This document shows positions 26,875 to 36,256 of a stretch of 64,000 bases of DNA, piece after piece; positions within the stretch are counted from its first letter, which is position 1, and each line of letters starts with the position of its first letter. This DNA is from Burkholderia sp. 9120. Lineage in GTDB: Bacteria > Pseudomonadota > Gammaproteobacteria > Burkholderiales > Burkholderiaceae. The stretch is from assembly GCF_000745015.1 (NCBI RefSeq), contig NZ_JQNA01000002.1, positions 5,828,001-5,892,000 of the forward strand, in the 5' to 3' direction. The notes below the pieces were generated by a model. That model worked only from the letters and a program-made list of their open reading frames with translations, was not told the DNA's origin and did no database searches. Made by a program: the position numbers and the translations under genes.

Positions 26875-26892
26875 ACTATCTAGGCCTAAATT
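26864..26892 (+). promoter_or_regulatory. Sigma-70-type promoter with overlapping inverted repeat for the aryl-CoA operon
   Basis: A perfect -35 TTGACA at 26864-26869 is followed after 17 bases by TAAATT at 26887-26892 (four of six matches to the -10 consensus). The -35 lies inside the last codons of the PLP enzyme gene. An inverted repeat ATCTAGG/CCTAAAT at 26878-26891, with one mismatch, covers the spacer and the -10. It is a good candidate operator for the MarR-type regulator encoded in the operon. Confidence 0.65.
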
Positions 26893-26924
26893 ATCTCCAG
26901 GCGGAATCCTCTTGGAGAACAAGC

Positions 26925-29297
26925 ATGCGCATCGTCTGTATTGGCGGCGGCCCGGCCGGGTTGTACTTTGGCCTGTTGATGAAGGGCCGGAACCCGGCGT
27001 ACGAAGTCATCGTCGTGGAGCGCAACCGCCCGTACGACACCTTCGGCTGGGGCGTGGTGTTCTCCGACCAGACACTCGGCAACCTGCGCGCGGCCGACAC
27101 GCCCAGCGCCGACGCGATCCTCGACGCGTTCAACCACTGGGACGACATCGAGATCAACTTCCGCGGCGAGCAGATCCGCTCGTCGGGTCACGGCTTCTGC
27201 GGTATTGGCCGTAAGCGTCTGCTGAACATCCTGCAGGCGCGCTGCGAAGCGCTCGGCGTCAAACTGGTGTTCGAAACCCAGGTCACCGACGACACCGTCT
27301 ACGAAGCCGACCTGATCGTCGCCTGCGACGGCGCCAACAGCGCGGTCCGTCAAAAGTACGCGGCCACCTACCAGCCCGCCATCGACATGCGCGATTGCCG
27401 CTTCGTCTGGCTCGGCACCAAAAAACTGTTCGACGCCTTCACCTTCGCGTTCGAAGAAACCGAATTCGGCTGGTTCCAGGCCCACGCGTATCGCTTCGAC
27501 GATCAGACCTCCACGTTCATCGTCGAAACGCCGGAGCGCGTGTGGCGCGCCGCCGGTCTCGACGAGATGAGCAAGGAAGACAGCATCGCCTTCTGCGAAA
27601 AGTTGTTCGCCAAGTACCTGGACGGCAATCCGCTACTGTCGAACGCCACGCATTTGCGCGGGTCGTCGCAATGGATCCGCTTTCCGCGTGTTGTCAACGA
27701 AGAATGGGTTCACTGGCGCGACAACGCAGACGGCTCGCAAACACCGGTCGTGCTGATGGGCGACGCCGCGCACACCGCGCATTTCTCGATCGGCTCGGGC
27801 ACCAAGCTCGCGCTCGAAGATTCGATCGAACTCGCCAACAGTATCGGCGCGCATCCCGGCGACTTGCCCGCCGCGTTGCAGCACTACACCGACGTGCGCA
27901 GCATCGACGTCCTGCGGATTCAGAACGCCGCGCGCAATTCGACCGAATGGTTCGAGCACGTCGACCGCTACACCGCGTTCGAGCCGGAACAGTTCGCGTA
28001 TTCGCTGCTCACGCGCTCCCAGCGCATCTCGCACGAAAATCTGCGTGAACGCGACGCGGCTTATCTGTCGGGATTCGAAGACTGGCTCGCGCAGCGTTCG
28101 GGCGTACAACGCGCGCCCGAAAAGCATTCCGTTCCGCCAATGTTCACGCCCTTCACGCTGCGTGGCGTGACGCTGAAAAACCGTGTTGTCGTATCGCCGA
28201 TGGCGCAATACTCGGCCGTCGATGGTATTGCCGGCGACTATCATCTGATGCACCTCGGCGCGCGCGCCATGGGCGGCGCTGCGCTCGTCATGACGGAAAT
28301 GACCTGCGTGTCGCCCGAAGCGCGCATCACGCCTGCCTGTCCCGGCATGTATGCGCCCGACCACCTGAGCGCGTGGAAACGCATCGTCGATCTCGTGCAT
28401 GGTCAGTCGGATGCGAAGATCGGCATTCAGCTCGGCCATTCCGGCGCGAAAGGCTCGACGCGTGTCGCGTGGGACGGCATCGATCAACCGCTCGCCGACG
28501 GCAACTGGCCGCTCGTCTCGGCGTCGCCGCAACAGTATCTGCCGGGCGTCAGTCAGCATTCGCACGAAGCTTCGCCTGAAGAACTGCGCGAGATCGAAGC
28601 GCAATTCGTCCGCGCTACGCAAATGTCCGCCGAAGCCGGTTTCGATTGGCTCGAATTGCACTGCGCGCACGGCTACTTTCTGTCGAGTTTCCTGTCGCCG
28701 CTGACCAACCAGCGTACCGACGAATACGGCGGCTCGCTTGAGAACCGTCTGCGCTATCCGCTGCAAATCTTCAAAGCGATCCGCGCAGTGTGGCCGCAAG
28801 ACAAGCCGATTTCCGTGCGTATTTCCGCGAACGATTGGGTGGAAGGCGGCACGACACCGGACGACGCCGTGCAGATCGCCCGCGCCTTCAAAGCCGCCGG
28901 CGCCGACATGATCGACGTCTCGTCGGGTCAGGTCAGCAAAGCGGAAAAGCCGGTCTACGGCCGCATGTTCCAGACGCCGTTCGCCGACCGCGTACGTAAC
29001 GAAGCCGGCATCGCGACGATCGCGGTCGGCGCGATCTCCGAAGCGGATCACGTCAACAGCATCATCGCGGCGGGCCGTGCCGATCTGTGCGCGATAGCGC
29101 GCCCGCATCTGGCGAATCCGGCGTGGACGCTGAACGAGGCCGCAAAAATAGGCTATTTCGATGTGATGTGGCCGAAGCCCTACACGGCGGCAAAGTCCCA
29201 GCTCGAACGCAATCTGGAACGCGAGCGTGCTCAAGTGGCAGCGAACGCCGGTCTCTCGCCCCAAGAACGTGCACAGCGCGCGGAGGGCACCACGTGA
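26925..29297 (+). CDS. abmA: Fused 2-aminobenzoyl-CoA monooxygenase/reductase (salicylyl-CoA 5-hydroxylase-like)
   Basis: A 790-residue fusion. Residues 1-390 are a flavoprotein aromatic monooxygenase (GGGPAG at 7-12, the [26 protein letters not shown] motif near 280). Residues about 405-780 are an old-yellow-enzyme NADH:flavin oxidoreductase ([53 protein letters not shown]). This architecture is known from the anthraniloyl-CoA enzyme of Azoarcus evansii, which hydroxylates and then reduces the CoA-activated ring. Salicylyl-CoA 5-hydroxylase is a close relative and a real alternative. GGAGA lies upstream of the ATG. It heads an eight-gene operon and overlaps the next gene by four bases. Confidence 0.85.
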   Translation: MRIVCIGGGPAGLYFGLLMKGRNPAYEVIVVERNRPYDTFGWGVVFSDQTLGNLRAADTPSADAILDAFNHWDDIEINFRGEQIRSSGHGFCGIGRKRLLNILQARCEALGVKLVFETQVTDDTVYEADLIVACDGANSAVRQKYAATYQPAIDMRDCRFVWLGTKKLFDAFTFAFEETEFGWFQAHAYRFDDQTSTFIVETPERVWRAAGLDEMSKEDSIAFCEKLFAKYLDGNPLLSNATHLRGSSQWIRFPRVVNEEWVHWRDNADGSQTPVVLMGDAAHTAHFSIGSGTKLALEDSIELANSIGAHPGDLPAALQHYTDVRSIDVLRIQNAARNSTEWFEHVDRYTAFEPEQFAYSLLTRSQRISHENLRERDAAYLSGFEDWLAQRSGVQRAPEKHSVPPMFTPFTLRGVTLKNRVVVSPMAQYSAVDGIAGDYHLMHLGARAMGGAALVMTEMTCVSPEARITPACPGMYAPDHLSAWKRIVDLVHGQSDAKIGIQLGHSGAKGSTRVAWDGIDQPLADGNWPLVSASPQQYLPGVSQHSHEASPEELREIEAQFVRATQMSAEAGFDWLELHCAHGYFLSSFLSPLTNQRTDEYGGSLENRLRYPLQIFKAIRAVWPQDKPISVRISANDWVEGGTTPDDAVQIARAFKAAGADMIDVSSGQVSKAEKPVYGRMFQTPFADRVRNEAGIATIAVGAISEADHVNSIIAAGRADLCAIARPHLANPAWTLNEAAKIGYFDVMWPKPYTAAKSQLERNLERERAQVAANAGLSPQERAQRAEGTT

Positions 29298-30076
29298 ATA
29301 CGGCCACGCTCACCTCGACAACGCTCGCCGGTCAACATGCGGTAGTGACCGGCGGCGGCAGCGGTATCGGCGCGGCTGTGGCGCAAACGCTGCTGCGCGC
29401 CGGCGCGCGCGTCACCCTGATGGGCCGCAACGCGGAACGGCTGGCGGCACAGCAAGAACAATGTCAGGCGCTCGGCGACGTGACCTGCATCAGCGTGGAT
29501 GTCACGCAGGAAGAATCCGTCGCGAATGCGTTCGCGCAAGCGGGCGCGGTGGACATCCTCGTCAACAACGCCGGTCAGGCGCAAGCCGCACCGTTCACAC
29601 ACACCGACATGGCGCTGTGGCAGCGCATGCTCGACGTGAACCTCACCGGCGTTTTTCTCGGCACGCGCGCGGTGCTGCCCGGCATGCTCGAACGCGGCCA
29701 TGGGCGCATCGTCAACGTCGCCAGTACGGCGGGACAAATCGGCTACGCGTACGTGGCCGCCTATTGCGCCGCGAAACACGGCGTGATCGGCTTGACCCGC
29801 TCGCTCGCGCTCGAAGTCGCGACCAAAGGCATCACCGTCAACGCCGTCTGCCCCGGCTACACGGAAACCGAACTGCTGCACGCCTCGCTCGAACAGATCA
29901 CCAGCAAGACCTCGCGCACCGAACAGCAAGCGCGCGACACCCTGCTGCGCTCGAATCCACAACGCCGCTTCGTGAGTCCGCAACAAGTCGCCGACGCCGT
30001 GCTCTGGCTGTGCCAGCCCGGTTCGGACGCGATCACGGGGCAATCCCTTTCCATCTCCGGTGGAGAAGTCATGTGA
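29294..30076 (+). CDS. Short-chain dehydrogenase of the aryl-CoA operon
   Basis: Classical SDR of 260 residues with [12 protein letters not shown] and YCAAK (catalytic Tyr and Lys). Its sequence resembles 3-hydroxyacyl-CoA dehydrogenases. The start is GTG at 29294, overlapping the monooxygenase stop in the sequence GTGA. In the 2-aminobenzoyl-CoA route a hydroxyacyl-CoA dehydrogenase is needed for the beta-oxidation-like steps after ring reduction, which fits. It also overlaps the next gene by four bases. Confidence 0.83.
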   Translation: MNTATLTSTTLAGQHAVVTGGGSGIGAAVAQTLLRAGARVTLMGRNAERLAAQQEQCQALGDVTCISVDVTQEESVANAFAQAGAVDILVNNAGQAQAAPFTHTDMALWQRMLDVNLTGVFLGTRAVLPGMLERGHGRIVNVASTAGQIGYAYVAAYCAAKHGVIGLTRSLALEVATKGITVNAVCPGYTETELLHASLEQITSKTSRTEQQARDTLLRSNPQRRFVSPQQVADAVLWLCQPGSDAITGQSLSISGGEVM

Positions 30077-30630
30077 CCAAGTCAACGAATCTCAAGAAAA
30101 CCGCGGCAAGCGAGTCGAAACCGCCGCGCAAAGGCGTCGCCAAACCCGCGGAGAACGTCGTGGACCTCGAAATGAGTACGGGCGCCGATAGCCACATGGG
30201 TCTGCGTTTGTGGCTGCGCATGCTGACCACCACCAACCTCGTGCAGGCTGAACTGCGCAAGCGCTTGCGGACCGAATTCGACACCACGTTGCCGCGCTTC
30301 GATCTGATGGCGCAACTCGAGCGTCATCCCGAAGGCCTGAAGATGACCGAGCTGTCGCGCCGTTTGATGGTGACGGGCGGCAACGTCACCGGCATTACGG
30401 ACCAGCTCGAAAAAGAAGGGCTCGTTTCGCGCGACAACGATCCGAACGATCGCCGTTCGATCAGCGTGTGCCTGACGCCCGCCGGCCGCAAAGCATTCGA
30501 CCGGATGGCGGTCGCGCACGAACAGTGGGTCGTCGAACTGTTCGGCGGCCTGAGCCTCGACGAAAAATCGCGGACTCATCAACGTCTCGGCAAGCTCAAG
30601 CAACACTTGCTCGACACGCTGAAAGACTGA
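30073..30630 (+). CDS. MarR-family regulator embedded in the aryl-CoA operon
   Basis: Winged-helix MarR regulator of 185 residues starting at GTG 30073, overlapping the SDR stop (GTGA). The core begins about residue 45 after a Lys/Ala/Pro-rich N-terminal extension; the DNA-binding part is MTELSRRLMVTGGNVTGITDQLEKEGLVSR in outline, with the wing DPNDRRSISV. It is similar in context to BadR-type MarR regulators that sense aryl-CoA thioesters. Placing the regulator inside the operon makes it autoregulated. The inverted repeat at the operon promoter is its likely site. Confidence 0.85.
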   Translation: MTKSTNLKKTAASESKPPRKGVAKPAENVVDLEMSTGADSHMGLRLWLRMLTTTNLVQAELRKRLRTEFDTTLPRFDLMAQLERHPEGLKMTELSRRLMVTGGNVTGITDQLEKEGLVSRDNDPNDRRSISVCLTPAGRKAFDRMAVAHEQWVVELFGGLSLDEKSRTHQRLGKLKQHLLDTLKD

Positions 30631-30657
30631 ACCGCACCGCCGACCCTGGAGACACCC

Positions 30658-31509
30658 ATGACACGATCCAACGCCGACGCGCTGCTAGCCGGCAACCGCC
30701 TGACGCTCGCCGGTTACGAGGCGCGGCACTTCGGCTGGCACCTCGCCGACAAGGTCGCGACGATCACGCTGAACCGCCCCGAACGCAAGAACCCGCTGAC
30801 CTTCGAATCGTATGCGGAGTTGCGCGATCTGTTCCGCCAACTGAGCTACGCGACGGACGTGAAGGCCGTGGTGATTCACGGCGCGGGCGACAACTTCTGC
30901 TCCGGTGGCGACGTGCACGACATCATCGCGCCGCTGATCGATCTGCCGATGCCGGAACTGCTGCTCTTCACGCGCATGACCGGCGACCTCGTCAAAGCCA
31001 TGCGTCATTGTCCGCAGCCGATCATCGCCGCCGTCGACGGTATCTGCGCCGGAGCGGGCGCGATTCTCGCGATGTCGTCCGATATGCGCCTGGGCACCGC
31101 CCGCAGCAAGCTCGCGTTTCTGTTCTCACGCGTCGGCCTGGCCGGCTGCGATATGGGCGCTTGCGCGATCCTGCCGCGCATCATCGGTCAGGGGCGCGCC
31201 GCCGAATTGCTGTTCACGGGCCGCTCGGCAAGCGGTGAAGAAGGTCACGCATGGGGGTTCTACAACCGCCTGTGCGAACCCGCCGCGCTGCTTGAAGAAG
31301 CGCGGAAACTCGCCGCCGACCTGGTCGCCGGCCCGACCTTCGCGCACGGCATCACGAAGAAGATGCTGCACCAGGAATGGAGCATGAGCATCGACGAAGC
31401 GATCGAATCCGAAGCGCAAGCGCAGGCGATCTGCATGAGCACGCGCGACTTCGAGCGAGCGTACAGCGCGTTTGCCGCGAAATCGCGTCCGGTGTTCGAA
31501 GGAGATTGA
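30658..31509 (+). CDS. Enoyl-CoA hydratase/isomerase family protein (crotonase), atypical active site
   Basis: Crotonase-fold protein of 283 residues. The oxyanion-hole regions GDNFCSGGD and [13 protein letters not shown] are intact. By my hand alignment both catalytic glutamates of classical hydratases are absent: the GGGCE position is GAGAI and the PEI position is hydrophobic, with an Asp in GCDMG the nearest acidic residue. It may therefore be an isomerase, lyase or ring hydrolase rather than a hydratase. GGAGA precedes the ATG by seven bases. It acts in the post-reduction part of the aryl-CoA pathway by context. Confidence 0.82.
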   Translation: MTRSNADALLAGNRLTLAGYEARHFGWHLADKVATITLNRPERKNPLTFESYAELRDLFRQLSYATDVKAVVIHGAGDNFCSGGDVHDIIAPLIDLPMPELLLFTRMTGDLVKAMRHCPQPIIAAVDGICAGAGAILAMSSDMRLGTARSKLAFLFSRVGLAGCDMGACAILPRIIGQGRAAELLFTGRSASGEEGHAWGFYNRLCEPAALLEEARKLAADLVAGPTFAHGITKKMLHQEWSMSIDEAIESEAQAQAICMSTRDFERAYSAFAAKSRPVFEGD

Positions 31510-31510
31510 A

Positions 31511-32719
31511 TTGAGCGCCGATAACCATACGGATCTGCATAGCGCGTTGGCGTGGCCGTTCTTCGAGCCGCGTCACCGCGAACTGGCCACGGGTATCGAA
31601 ACGTGGTGCCAGGCGAACCTCGGCCATGAATCGCACGACGACGTCGACGCCACCTGCCGCCATCTGGTGCGTGAACTCGGCGCGGCCGGCTGGCTGAAAT
31701 ACGGCGTGGGCGGCGTGGCCTATGGCGGCCACGGCGATACGATCGACACGCGCGCCGTCTGTCTGCTGCGCGAAACGCTCGCCAAACACTCGGGGCTCGC
31801 GGACTTCGCGCTGGCGATGCAAGGCCTCGGTTCCGGCGCTATTTCGCTCGGCGGCACGCATGAACAGAAAACCCGCTACTTGCCGCGCGTGGCCAACGGC
31901 ACGGCGCTCGCCGCGTTCGCGTTGTCGGAGCCTGAAGCGGGGTCGGACGTCGCCGCCATGGCGCTCTCCGCGCGCGAAGACGGCGACGCTTACGTGCTCG
32001 ACGGCGACAAGACGTGGATCTCGAACGGCGGCATCGCCGATTTCTACGTGGTGTTCGCCAGAACCGGCGAAGCGCCGGGCGCACGCGGCATCACGGCGTT
32101 TATCGTCGATGCGGATACGCCGGGGCTTGAAATCGCCGAACGGATCGACGTGATCGCGCCGCATCCGCTCGCGCGCCTGCATTTCGCGGGCGCACGCGTG
32201 CCGCGCAGCCAGATGCTCGGCGCGCCTGGCGAGGGTTTCAAACTCGCGATGCGCACGCTGGATATTTTCCGCACGTCGGTGGCGGCCGCGTCGCTCGGAT
32301 TCGCGCGTCATGCCATGGCGGAAGGCCTCGCGCGCGCGTCATCGCGCAAGATGTTCGGCCAGACGCTCGGCGATTTTCAACTGACGCAAGCCAAGCTCGC
32401 GCAGATGGCGTTGACGATTGACAGCAGCGCGCTGCTCGTCTACCGCGCCGCCTGGTTGCGCGATCAAGGCGAAAACGTCACGCGCGAAGCCGCCATGGCG
32501 AAGTGGCATGCAAGCGAAGGCGCGCAGCAAGTAATCGACGCGGCCGTGCAACTGTTCGGCGGCATGGGCGTGCAGAGCGGCACGGCCGTCGAGATGCTGT
32601 ATCGCGAGATTCGTGCGCTGCGAATTTACGAAGGCGCGACCGAGGTGCAGCAGTTGATCATCGGCCGCGATCTGTTGAAGGCGCATGCCGCCGACGCCGC
32701 GAAGGGAAGCACGAAATGA
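31511..32719 (+). CDS. Acyl-CoA dehydrogenase of the aryl-CoA operon
   Basis: FAD-dependent acyl-CoA dehydrogenase of 402 residues with [16 protein letters not shown], the central [19 protein letters not shown], and the C-terminal [34 protein letters not shown] signature in outline. The start is TTG at 31511 with GGAG six bases upstream, one base beyond the crotonase stop. Its stop overlaps the thioesterase ATG (ATGA). It would introduce the alpha,beta double bond in the alicyclic CoA intermediate. Confidence 0.9.
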   Translation: MSADNHTDLHSALAWPFFEPRHRELATGIETWCQANLGHESHDDVDATCRHLVRELGAAGWLKYGVGGVAYGGHGDTIDTRAVCLLRETLAKHSGLADFALAMQGLGSGAISLGGTHEQKTRYLPRVANGTALAAFALSEPEAGSDVAAMALSAREDGDAYVLDGDKTWISNGGIADFYVVFARTGEAPGARGITAFIVDADTPGLEIAERIDVIAPHPLARLHFAGARVPRSQMLGAPGEGFKLAMRTLDIFRTSVAAASLGFARHAMAEGLARASSRKMFGQTLGDFQLTQAKLAQMALTIDSSALLVYRAAWLRDQGENVTREAAMAKWHASEGAQQVIDAAVQLFGGMGVQSGTAVEMLYREIRALRIYEGATEVQQLIIGRDLLKAHAADAAKGSTK

Positions 32720-33159
32720 ACGCGTCTTTCGAAAGGCCCGTGCGTGTCCGCTTCTCGCACTGCGACCCGGCGGGCATCGTGTTCTTTCCGCAGTATCTGG
32801 TGATGACCAACGCGCTGGTCGAAGACTGGTTCAACGAAGGCCTGCGCGTCGACTACGCGCAGATGATCAGTCAGCGCCGCGTCGGCCTGCCGATCGTCAA
32901 ACTCGACTGCGAATTTTCGCGGCCGAGCCAGATGGGCGAAACGATCACGCTGACGCTGAATGTCGCAGCAATCGGCCGGCGCTCGATCTCCATCGAGATT
33001 GTCGGCCATTGCAACGGCGAAACCCGGTTCCGCGCAAAACAGGTGCTGGTGACAACCTCGCTCGATCGCAACGTTTCTATCGACATTCCCCCGGACATCG
33101 CGAGCGCGCTCGCGGCGTTCGCCCCTCAGCCCGACTCCATCGAGGCGCATCGCTCATGA
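32716..33159 (+). CDS. 4-hydroxybenzoyl-CoA-type thioesterase (hotdog fold)
   Basis: Hotdog-fold acyl-CoA thioesterase of 147 residues. The motif [13 protein letters not shown] near the N-terminus carries the catalytic Asp and matches 4-hydroxybenzoyl-CoA thioesterases of the Pseudomonas type. It overlaps the acyl-CoA dehydrogenase stop and the next start by four bases each. It could release an aromatic acid such as a gentisate-like product or rescue trapped CoA. Its presence slightly favours a salicylyl- or aminobenzoyl-CoA route with a shunt. Confidence 0.87.
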   Translation: MNASFERPVRVRFSHCDPAGIVFFPQYLVMTNALVEDWFNEGLRVDYAQMISQRRVGLPIVKLDCEFSRPSQMGETITLTLNVAAIGRRSISIEIVGHCNGETRFRAKQVLVTTSLDRNVSIDIPPDIASALAAFAPQPDSIEAHRS

Positions 33160-33551
33160 AAAAAGCTCTTCTCCCCGCCGGTTGGATCAAACCCCGCGGC
33201 TACGCGAACGGCGTCGCGGCCACCGGCACGCAAGTGTTCATTGCCGGTCAGATCGGCTGGGACGAACAGGCGCTTTTCCAGACCAGCGACTTCGCGGCGC
33301 AAGCCATCCAGGCGCTCAAGAACGTGGTGGCCGTGCTGCACGAAGCGGGCGGCAAGCCGGAGCATCTGGTGCGAATGACGTGGTACGTCACGGACAAACG
33401 CGAGTACCTCGCGGCGCTGAAAGACATTGGCCGCGCGTTTCGCGAGCTGATCGGCGACTACGACATCGCGATGAGCGCGGTGCAGGTCGTCGCGCTGATC
33501 GAAGACGAAGCCAAGGTCGAGATTGAAGCGACCGCGGTGATTCCGCAGTAA
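33156..33551 (+). CDS. Rid-family (YjgF/YER057c/UK114) protein
   Basis: A 131-residue Rid-fold protein, with the family pattern VFIAGQIGWD, LVRMTWYVTD and VEIEATAVI. In canonical RidA deaminases a catalytic Arg lies in an ARS motif before the last strand; here the matching residues read AMS, so the Arg is replaced by Met. It probably belongs to a Rid subfamily without imine deaminase activity. It overlaps the thioesterase stop by four bases. The 2-amino-oxo-cyclohexene-carboxyl-CoA formed by the monooxygenase/reductase is an enamine, which makes a Rid protein here attractive, but the missing Arg argues for another reaction or a binding role. Confidence 0.82.
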   Translation: MKKALLPAGWIKPRGYANGVAATGTQVFIAGQIGWDEQALFQTSDFAAQAIQALKNVVAVLHEAGGKPEHLVRMTWYVTDKREYLAALKDIGRAFRELIGDYDIAMSAVQVVALIEDEAKVEIEATAVIPQ

Positions 33552-33649
33552 CGCCGTACGAAGCCTCCGAAAGCAACACGCAAACGCAGCACGAGAAAGC
33601 CCACCAAGCCCACCGAAGCGCATTCAGCCGGCTCACCGCCCCGGAGACC

Positions 33650-35293
33650 ATGATGGAACCGTCAGCACACGTCGATACCTTCGCGCGCGACAATCTTCCG
33701 CCGCAGGATCAATGGCCTGTCTTTCTGCTGGACAACCCGGACGTGGCCTACCCCGCGCGGCTGAACTGCGCGACCGAGCTGCTCGACGGAAGCATCGAAG
33801 CGGGCCATGCCGACCATCCGGCGATCTGGTCGGAAGTGGACGGCAAGCCGCACGCCACGACTTACGGCGAATTGCTGGCGCGGGTGAATCGCAGCGCGCA
33901 CGTGCTGGTCGATGAAATGGGTTTGCAGCCCGGCAACCGGGTGTTGCTACGCGGCCCCAACACGCTGCATATGGCGGTCACCGCGCTCGCGGCGCTGAAG
34001 GCCGGGCTGGTCGTAGTGCCGACCATGCCGCTGCTGCGCGCCAAGGAGTTGAAGCAGATCATCGAGAAAGCGCAGGTCGGCGCGGCGTTGTGCGACGCGC
34101 GCCTCACCCAGGAACTGGCGCGCTGCGCCGATCCGCAGGACGAGTTCTACTGCGCGGGCCTGAAGCAAACGCGCCTGTTTCACGACGACGCCGCCGATTC
34201 ACTCGACACGCTGGCGGTCAACAAGCCCGACGATTTCACCGCCTGCGATACCGCCGCCGACGATGTCTGCCTGATCGCCTTCACCAGCGGCACGACCGGC
34301 GCGCCGAAGGGCTGCATGCACTTTCATCGCGACGTCTTGGCGATGTGCGATCTGTTTCCGCGTCATGTGCTCAAGCCGACGTCGAGCGATATTTTCTGCG
34401 GCACGCCGCCGCTGGCGTTCACGTTCGGGCTCGGCGGGCTGTTGTGCTTTCCGCTGCGCGTGGGGGCATCCACGGTGCTGATCGAAAAACTGACGCCGGA
34501 AACGCTGCTGCAAGCCGTCGAACGCTTTCATGCGACCGTGATGTTCACCGCGCCGACGTTCTACCGGCAGATGGCGCCGCTCGTCGCGCATCACGACATA
34601 TCGACGCTCAAGAAAACCGTCTCGGCGGGCGAGGCGTTGCCCGATTCGACGCGGCGTCTGTGGCACGACGCGACCGGCATCGACATGATCGACGGCATTG
34701 GCGGCACCGAGCTGATCCACATTTTCATTTCCGCGCAGGGCGACACGATCCGCCCGCATGCAATCGGCCGCGCAGTGCCGGGCTACGTCGTACAAGCCGT
34801 CGACGACGACATGCAACCGGTCGCGCCCGGCACGATCGGCAAACTCGCGGTGCGTGGCCCGACCGGCTGCCGCTATCTCGCCGACGACCGGCAACAGAAA
34901 TTCGTGCGCGACGGCTGGAATCTGCCGGGCGATTCGGTCTATCTCGACGAAGACGGCTACGTGTTCTACCAGGCGCGCGCCGACGACATGATCGTCTCCG
35001 CCGGTTACAACATCTCTGGTCCCGAAGTGGAGAGCGTGCTGTTGCAACACGAGGCGGTGGCCGAATGCGGCGTGATCGGCGTGCCCGACGAAACGCGCGG
35101 GCAGATCGTCAAGGCGTTCGTGGTGCTTAATCCCGGTCATGCGCCGGACGATAAGCTGGTCGCCCTGTTGCAGGATTTCGTGAAAAACAGCGTGGCACCG
35201 TATAAATACCCGCGCGTCATCAGCTTCGTCGGCGCGCTGCCACGTACCGAAACCGGCAAGCTCAAACGCTTCGAATTGCGGTCCATGGCATAA
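33650..35293 (+). CDS. abmG: 2-aminobenzoate/benzoate-CoA ligase
   Basis: Acyl-adenylate-forming aryl-CoA ligase of 547 residues. The AMP-binding motif is FTSGTTGAPKGCMHFH, with VSAGEALP and GGTELIHIF downstream, the hinge region YQARADDMIVSAGYNISGPEVE, and the catalytic Lys in ETGKLKRFELR. The sequence is of the benzoate-CoA ligase family; the operon suggests 2-aminobenzoate. Two adjacent ATGs occur at 33650 and 33653; the GGAG upstream fits the second slightly better. A 98-base gap separates it from the Rid gene. It performs the first step of the pathway. Confidence 0.87.
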   Translation: MMEPSAHVDTFARDNLPPQDQWPVFLLDNPDVAYPARLNCATELLDGSIEAGHADHPAIWSEVDGKPHATTYGELLARVNRSAHVLVDEMGLQPGNRVLLRGPNTLHMAVTALAALKAGLVVVPTMPLLRAKELKQIIEKAQVGAALCDARLTQELARCADPQDEFYCAGLKQTRLFHDDAADSLDTLAVNKPDDFTACDTAADDVCLIAFTSGTTGAPKGCMHFHRDVLAMCDLFPRHVLKPTSSDIFCGTPPLAFTFGLGGLLCFPLRVGASTVLIEKLTPETLLQAVERFHATVMFTAPTFYRQMAPLVAHHDISTLKKTVSAGEALPDSTRRLWHDATGIDMIDGIGGTELIHIFISAQGDTIRPHAIGRAVPGYVVQAVDDDMQPVAPGTIGKLAVRGPTGCRYLADDRQQKFVRDGWNLPGDSVYLDEDGYVFYQARADDMIVSAGYNISGPEVESVLLQHEAVAECGVIGVPDETRGQIVKAFVVLNPGHAPDDKLVALLQDFVKNSVAPYKYPRVISFVGALPRTETGKLKRFELRSMA

Positions 35294-35316
35294 GCCTCAC
35301 GCAGCGGCGTCGAATC

Positions 35317-35344
35317 CAGAGGCGTAACTAGAGCCCCGCCTCTG
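35317..35344 (+). terminator. Hairpin after the aryl-CoA operon
   Basis: CAGAGGC and GCCTCTG form a perfect 7-bp stem with a 14-base loop, starting 24 bases past the ligase stop. There is no U-run, so it may be a weak terminator or a processing site. Confidence 0.35.
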
Positions 35345-35393
35345 CGCAACACCCCTATGATGTGACACTCCACTGGCTACCGTTCCTCGACCC

Positions 35394-36071
35394 ATGCTGA
35401 CTGTCCATCATCTGAACAACTCCCGCTCGCAACGCGTGTTGTGGCTGCTCGAAGAACTCGGCGTTCCGTACGAGATCAAGCGTTACCAGCGCGACCCGAA
35501 GACCATGCTGGCGCCGCCCGAACTGCGTGCGGTGCATCCGCTCGGCAAATCGCCCGTGATTACCGACGACGGCCAGACCGTCGCCGAATCGGGCGCGATC
35601 ATCGAATATCTGATCGGCAAATATGGCCAGGGCCGCTTTGCGCCGGCGCCGGGCACGCCCGAGCATCTGCGCTACACGTACTGGCTGCACTATGCGGAAG
35701 GCTCGGTCATGCCGCCGCTGCTGTTGAAGCTGGTGGCGTTGCGCATTGCCAGTGCGCCGATGCCGTTCTTCGCGAAGCCGATTGCCCGCAAGATCGCCGC
35801 GACGCTGCAATCGACCTTTATCGACCCGCAGTTGAAGTTGCATCTCGGCTACATCGATAAAGAGTTGAGCGCGACCGGCTGGTTCGTCGGCAACGACTTC
35901 ACCGCCGCCGACGTGCAGATGAGCTTCCCGCTCGAAGCCGCCACCGCGCGCGGCGGCATGGAAGGCCAGATTCCCGCGATCACCGGCTTCCTGAAGCGCA
36001 TTCACGCGCGGCCGGCTTACCAGCGTGCGCTGGAGCGCGGCGGCAAGTACGAAATCATCGGCGGCGACTGA
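35394..36071 (+). CDS. Glutathione S-transferase
   Basis: Soluble GST of 225 residues. The N-terminal thioredoxin-like domain begins LTVHHLNNSRSQRVLWLLEELGVPYEI, with the Ser-Arg start of helix 1 typical of bacterial GSTs, and includes GKSPVITDDGQTVAESGAIIEYL. The all-helical C-terminal domain follows. It lies 100 bases after the ligase, possibly outside the operon. Its substrate is unknown; detoxification of ring epoxides from the monooxygenase is a speculative link. Confidence 0.88.
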   Translation: MLTVHHLNNSRSQRVLWLLEELGVPYEIKRYQRDPKTMLAPPELRAVHPLGKSPVITDDGQTVAESGAIIEYLIGKYGQGRFAPAPGTPEHLRYTYWLHYAEGSVMPPLLLKLVALRIASAPMPFFAKPIARKIAATLQSTFIDPQLKLHLGYIDKELSATGWFVGNDFTAADVQMSFPLEAATARGGMEGQIPAITGFLKRIHARPAYQRALERGGKYEIIGGD

Positions 36072-36256
36072 TCGGCGCAGCACCCAGAAACTCGTAGTTG
36101 TGGCGCGAAAGTGGCGGGTGCTAGACTGAAATTCCTATTGTCATCAACGGGTTGCCGGCGTTTCTTGCGCTAAGCGGCGGCCAGTCCGTTATCCGCGCGA
36201 ACCGGCCGGGTTGCATCCCCAAAAAGCCGGTCGGCAGCGGCACAGGAGTTCCCCGC

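Noticed and set aside
27633..29264. 543-codon leftward frame opposite the fused monooxygenase/reductase
   Set aside because: Arg-rich shadow of a well-supported gene with no recognisable domain.
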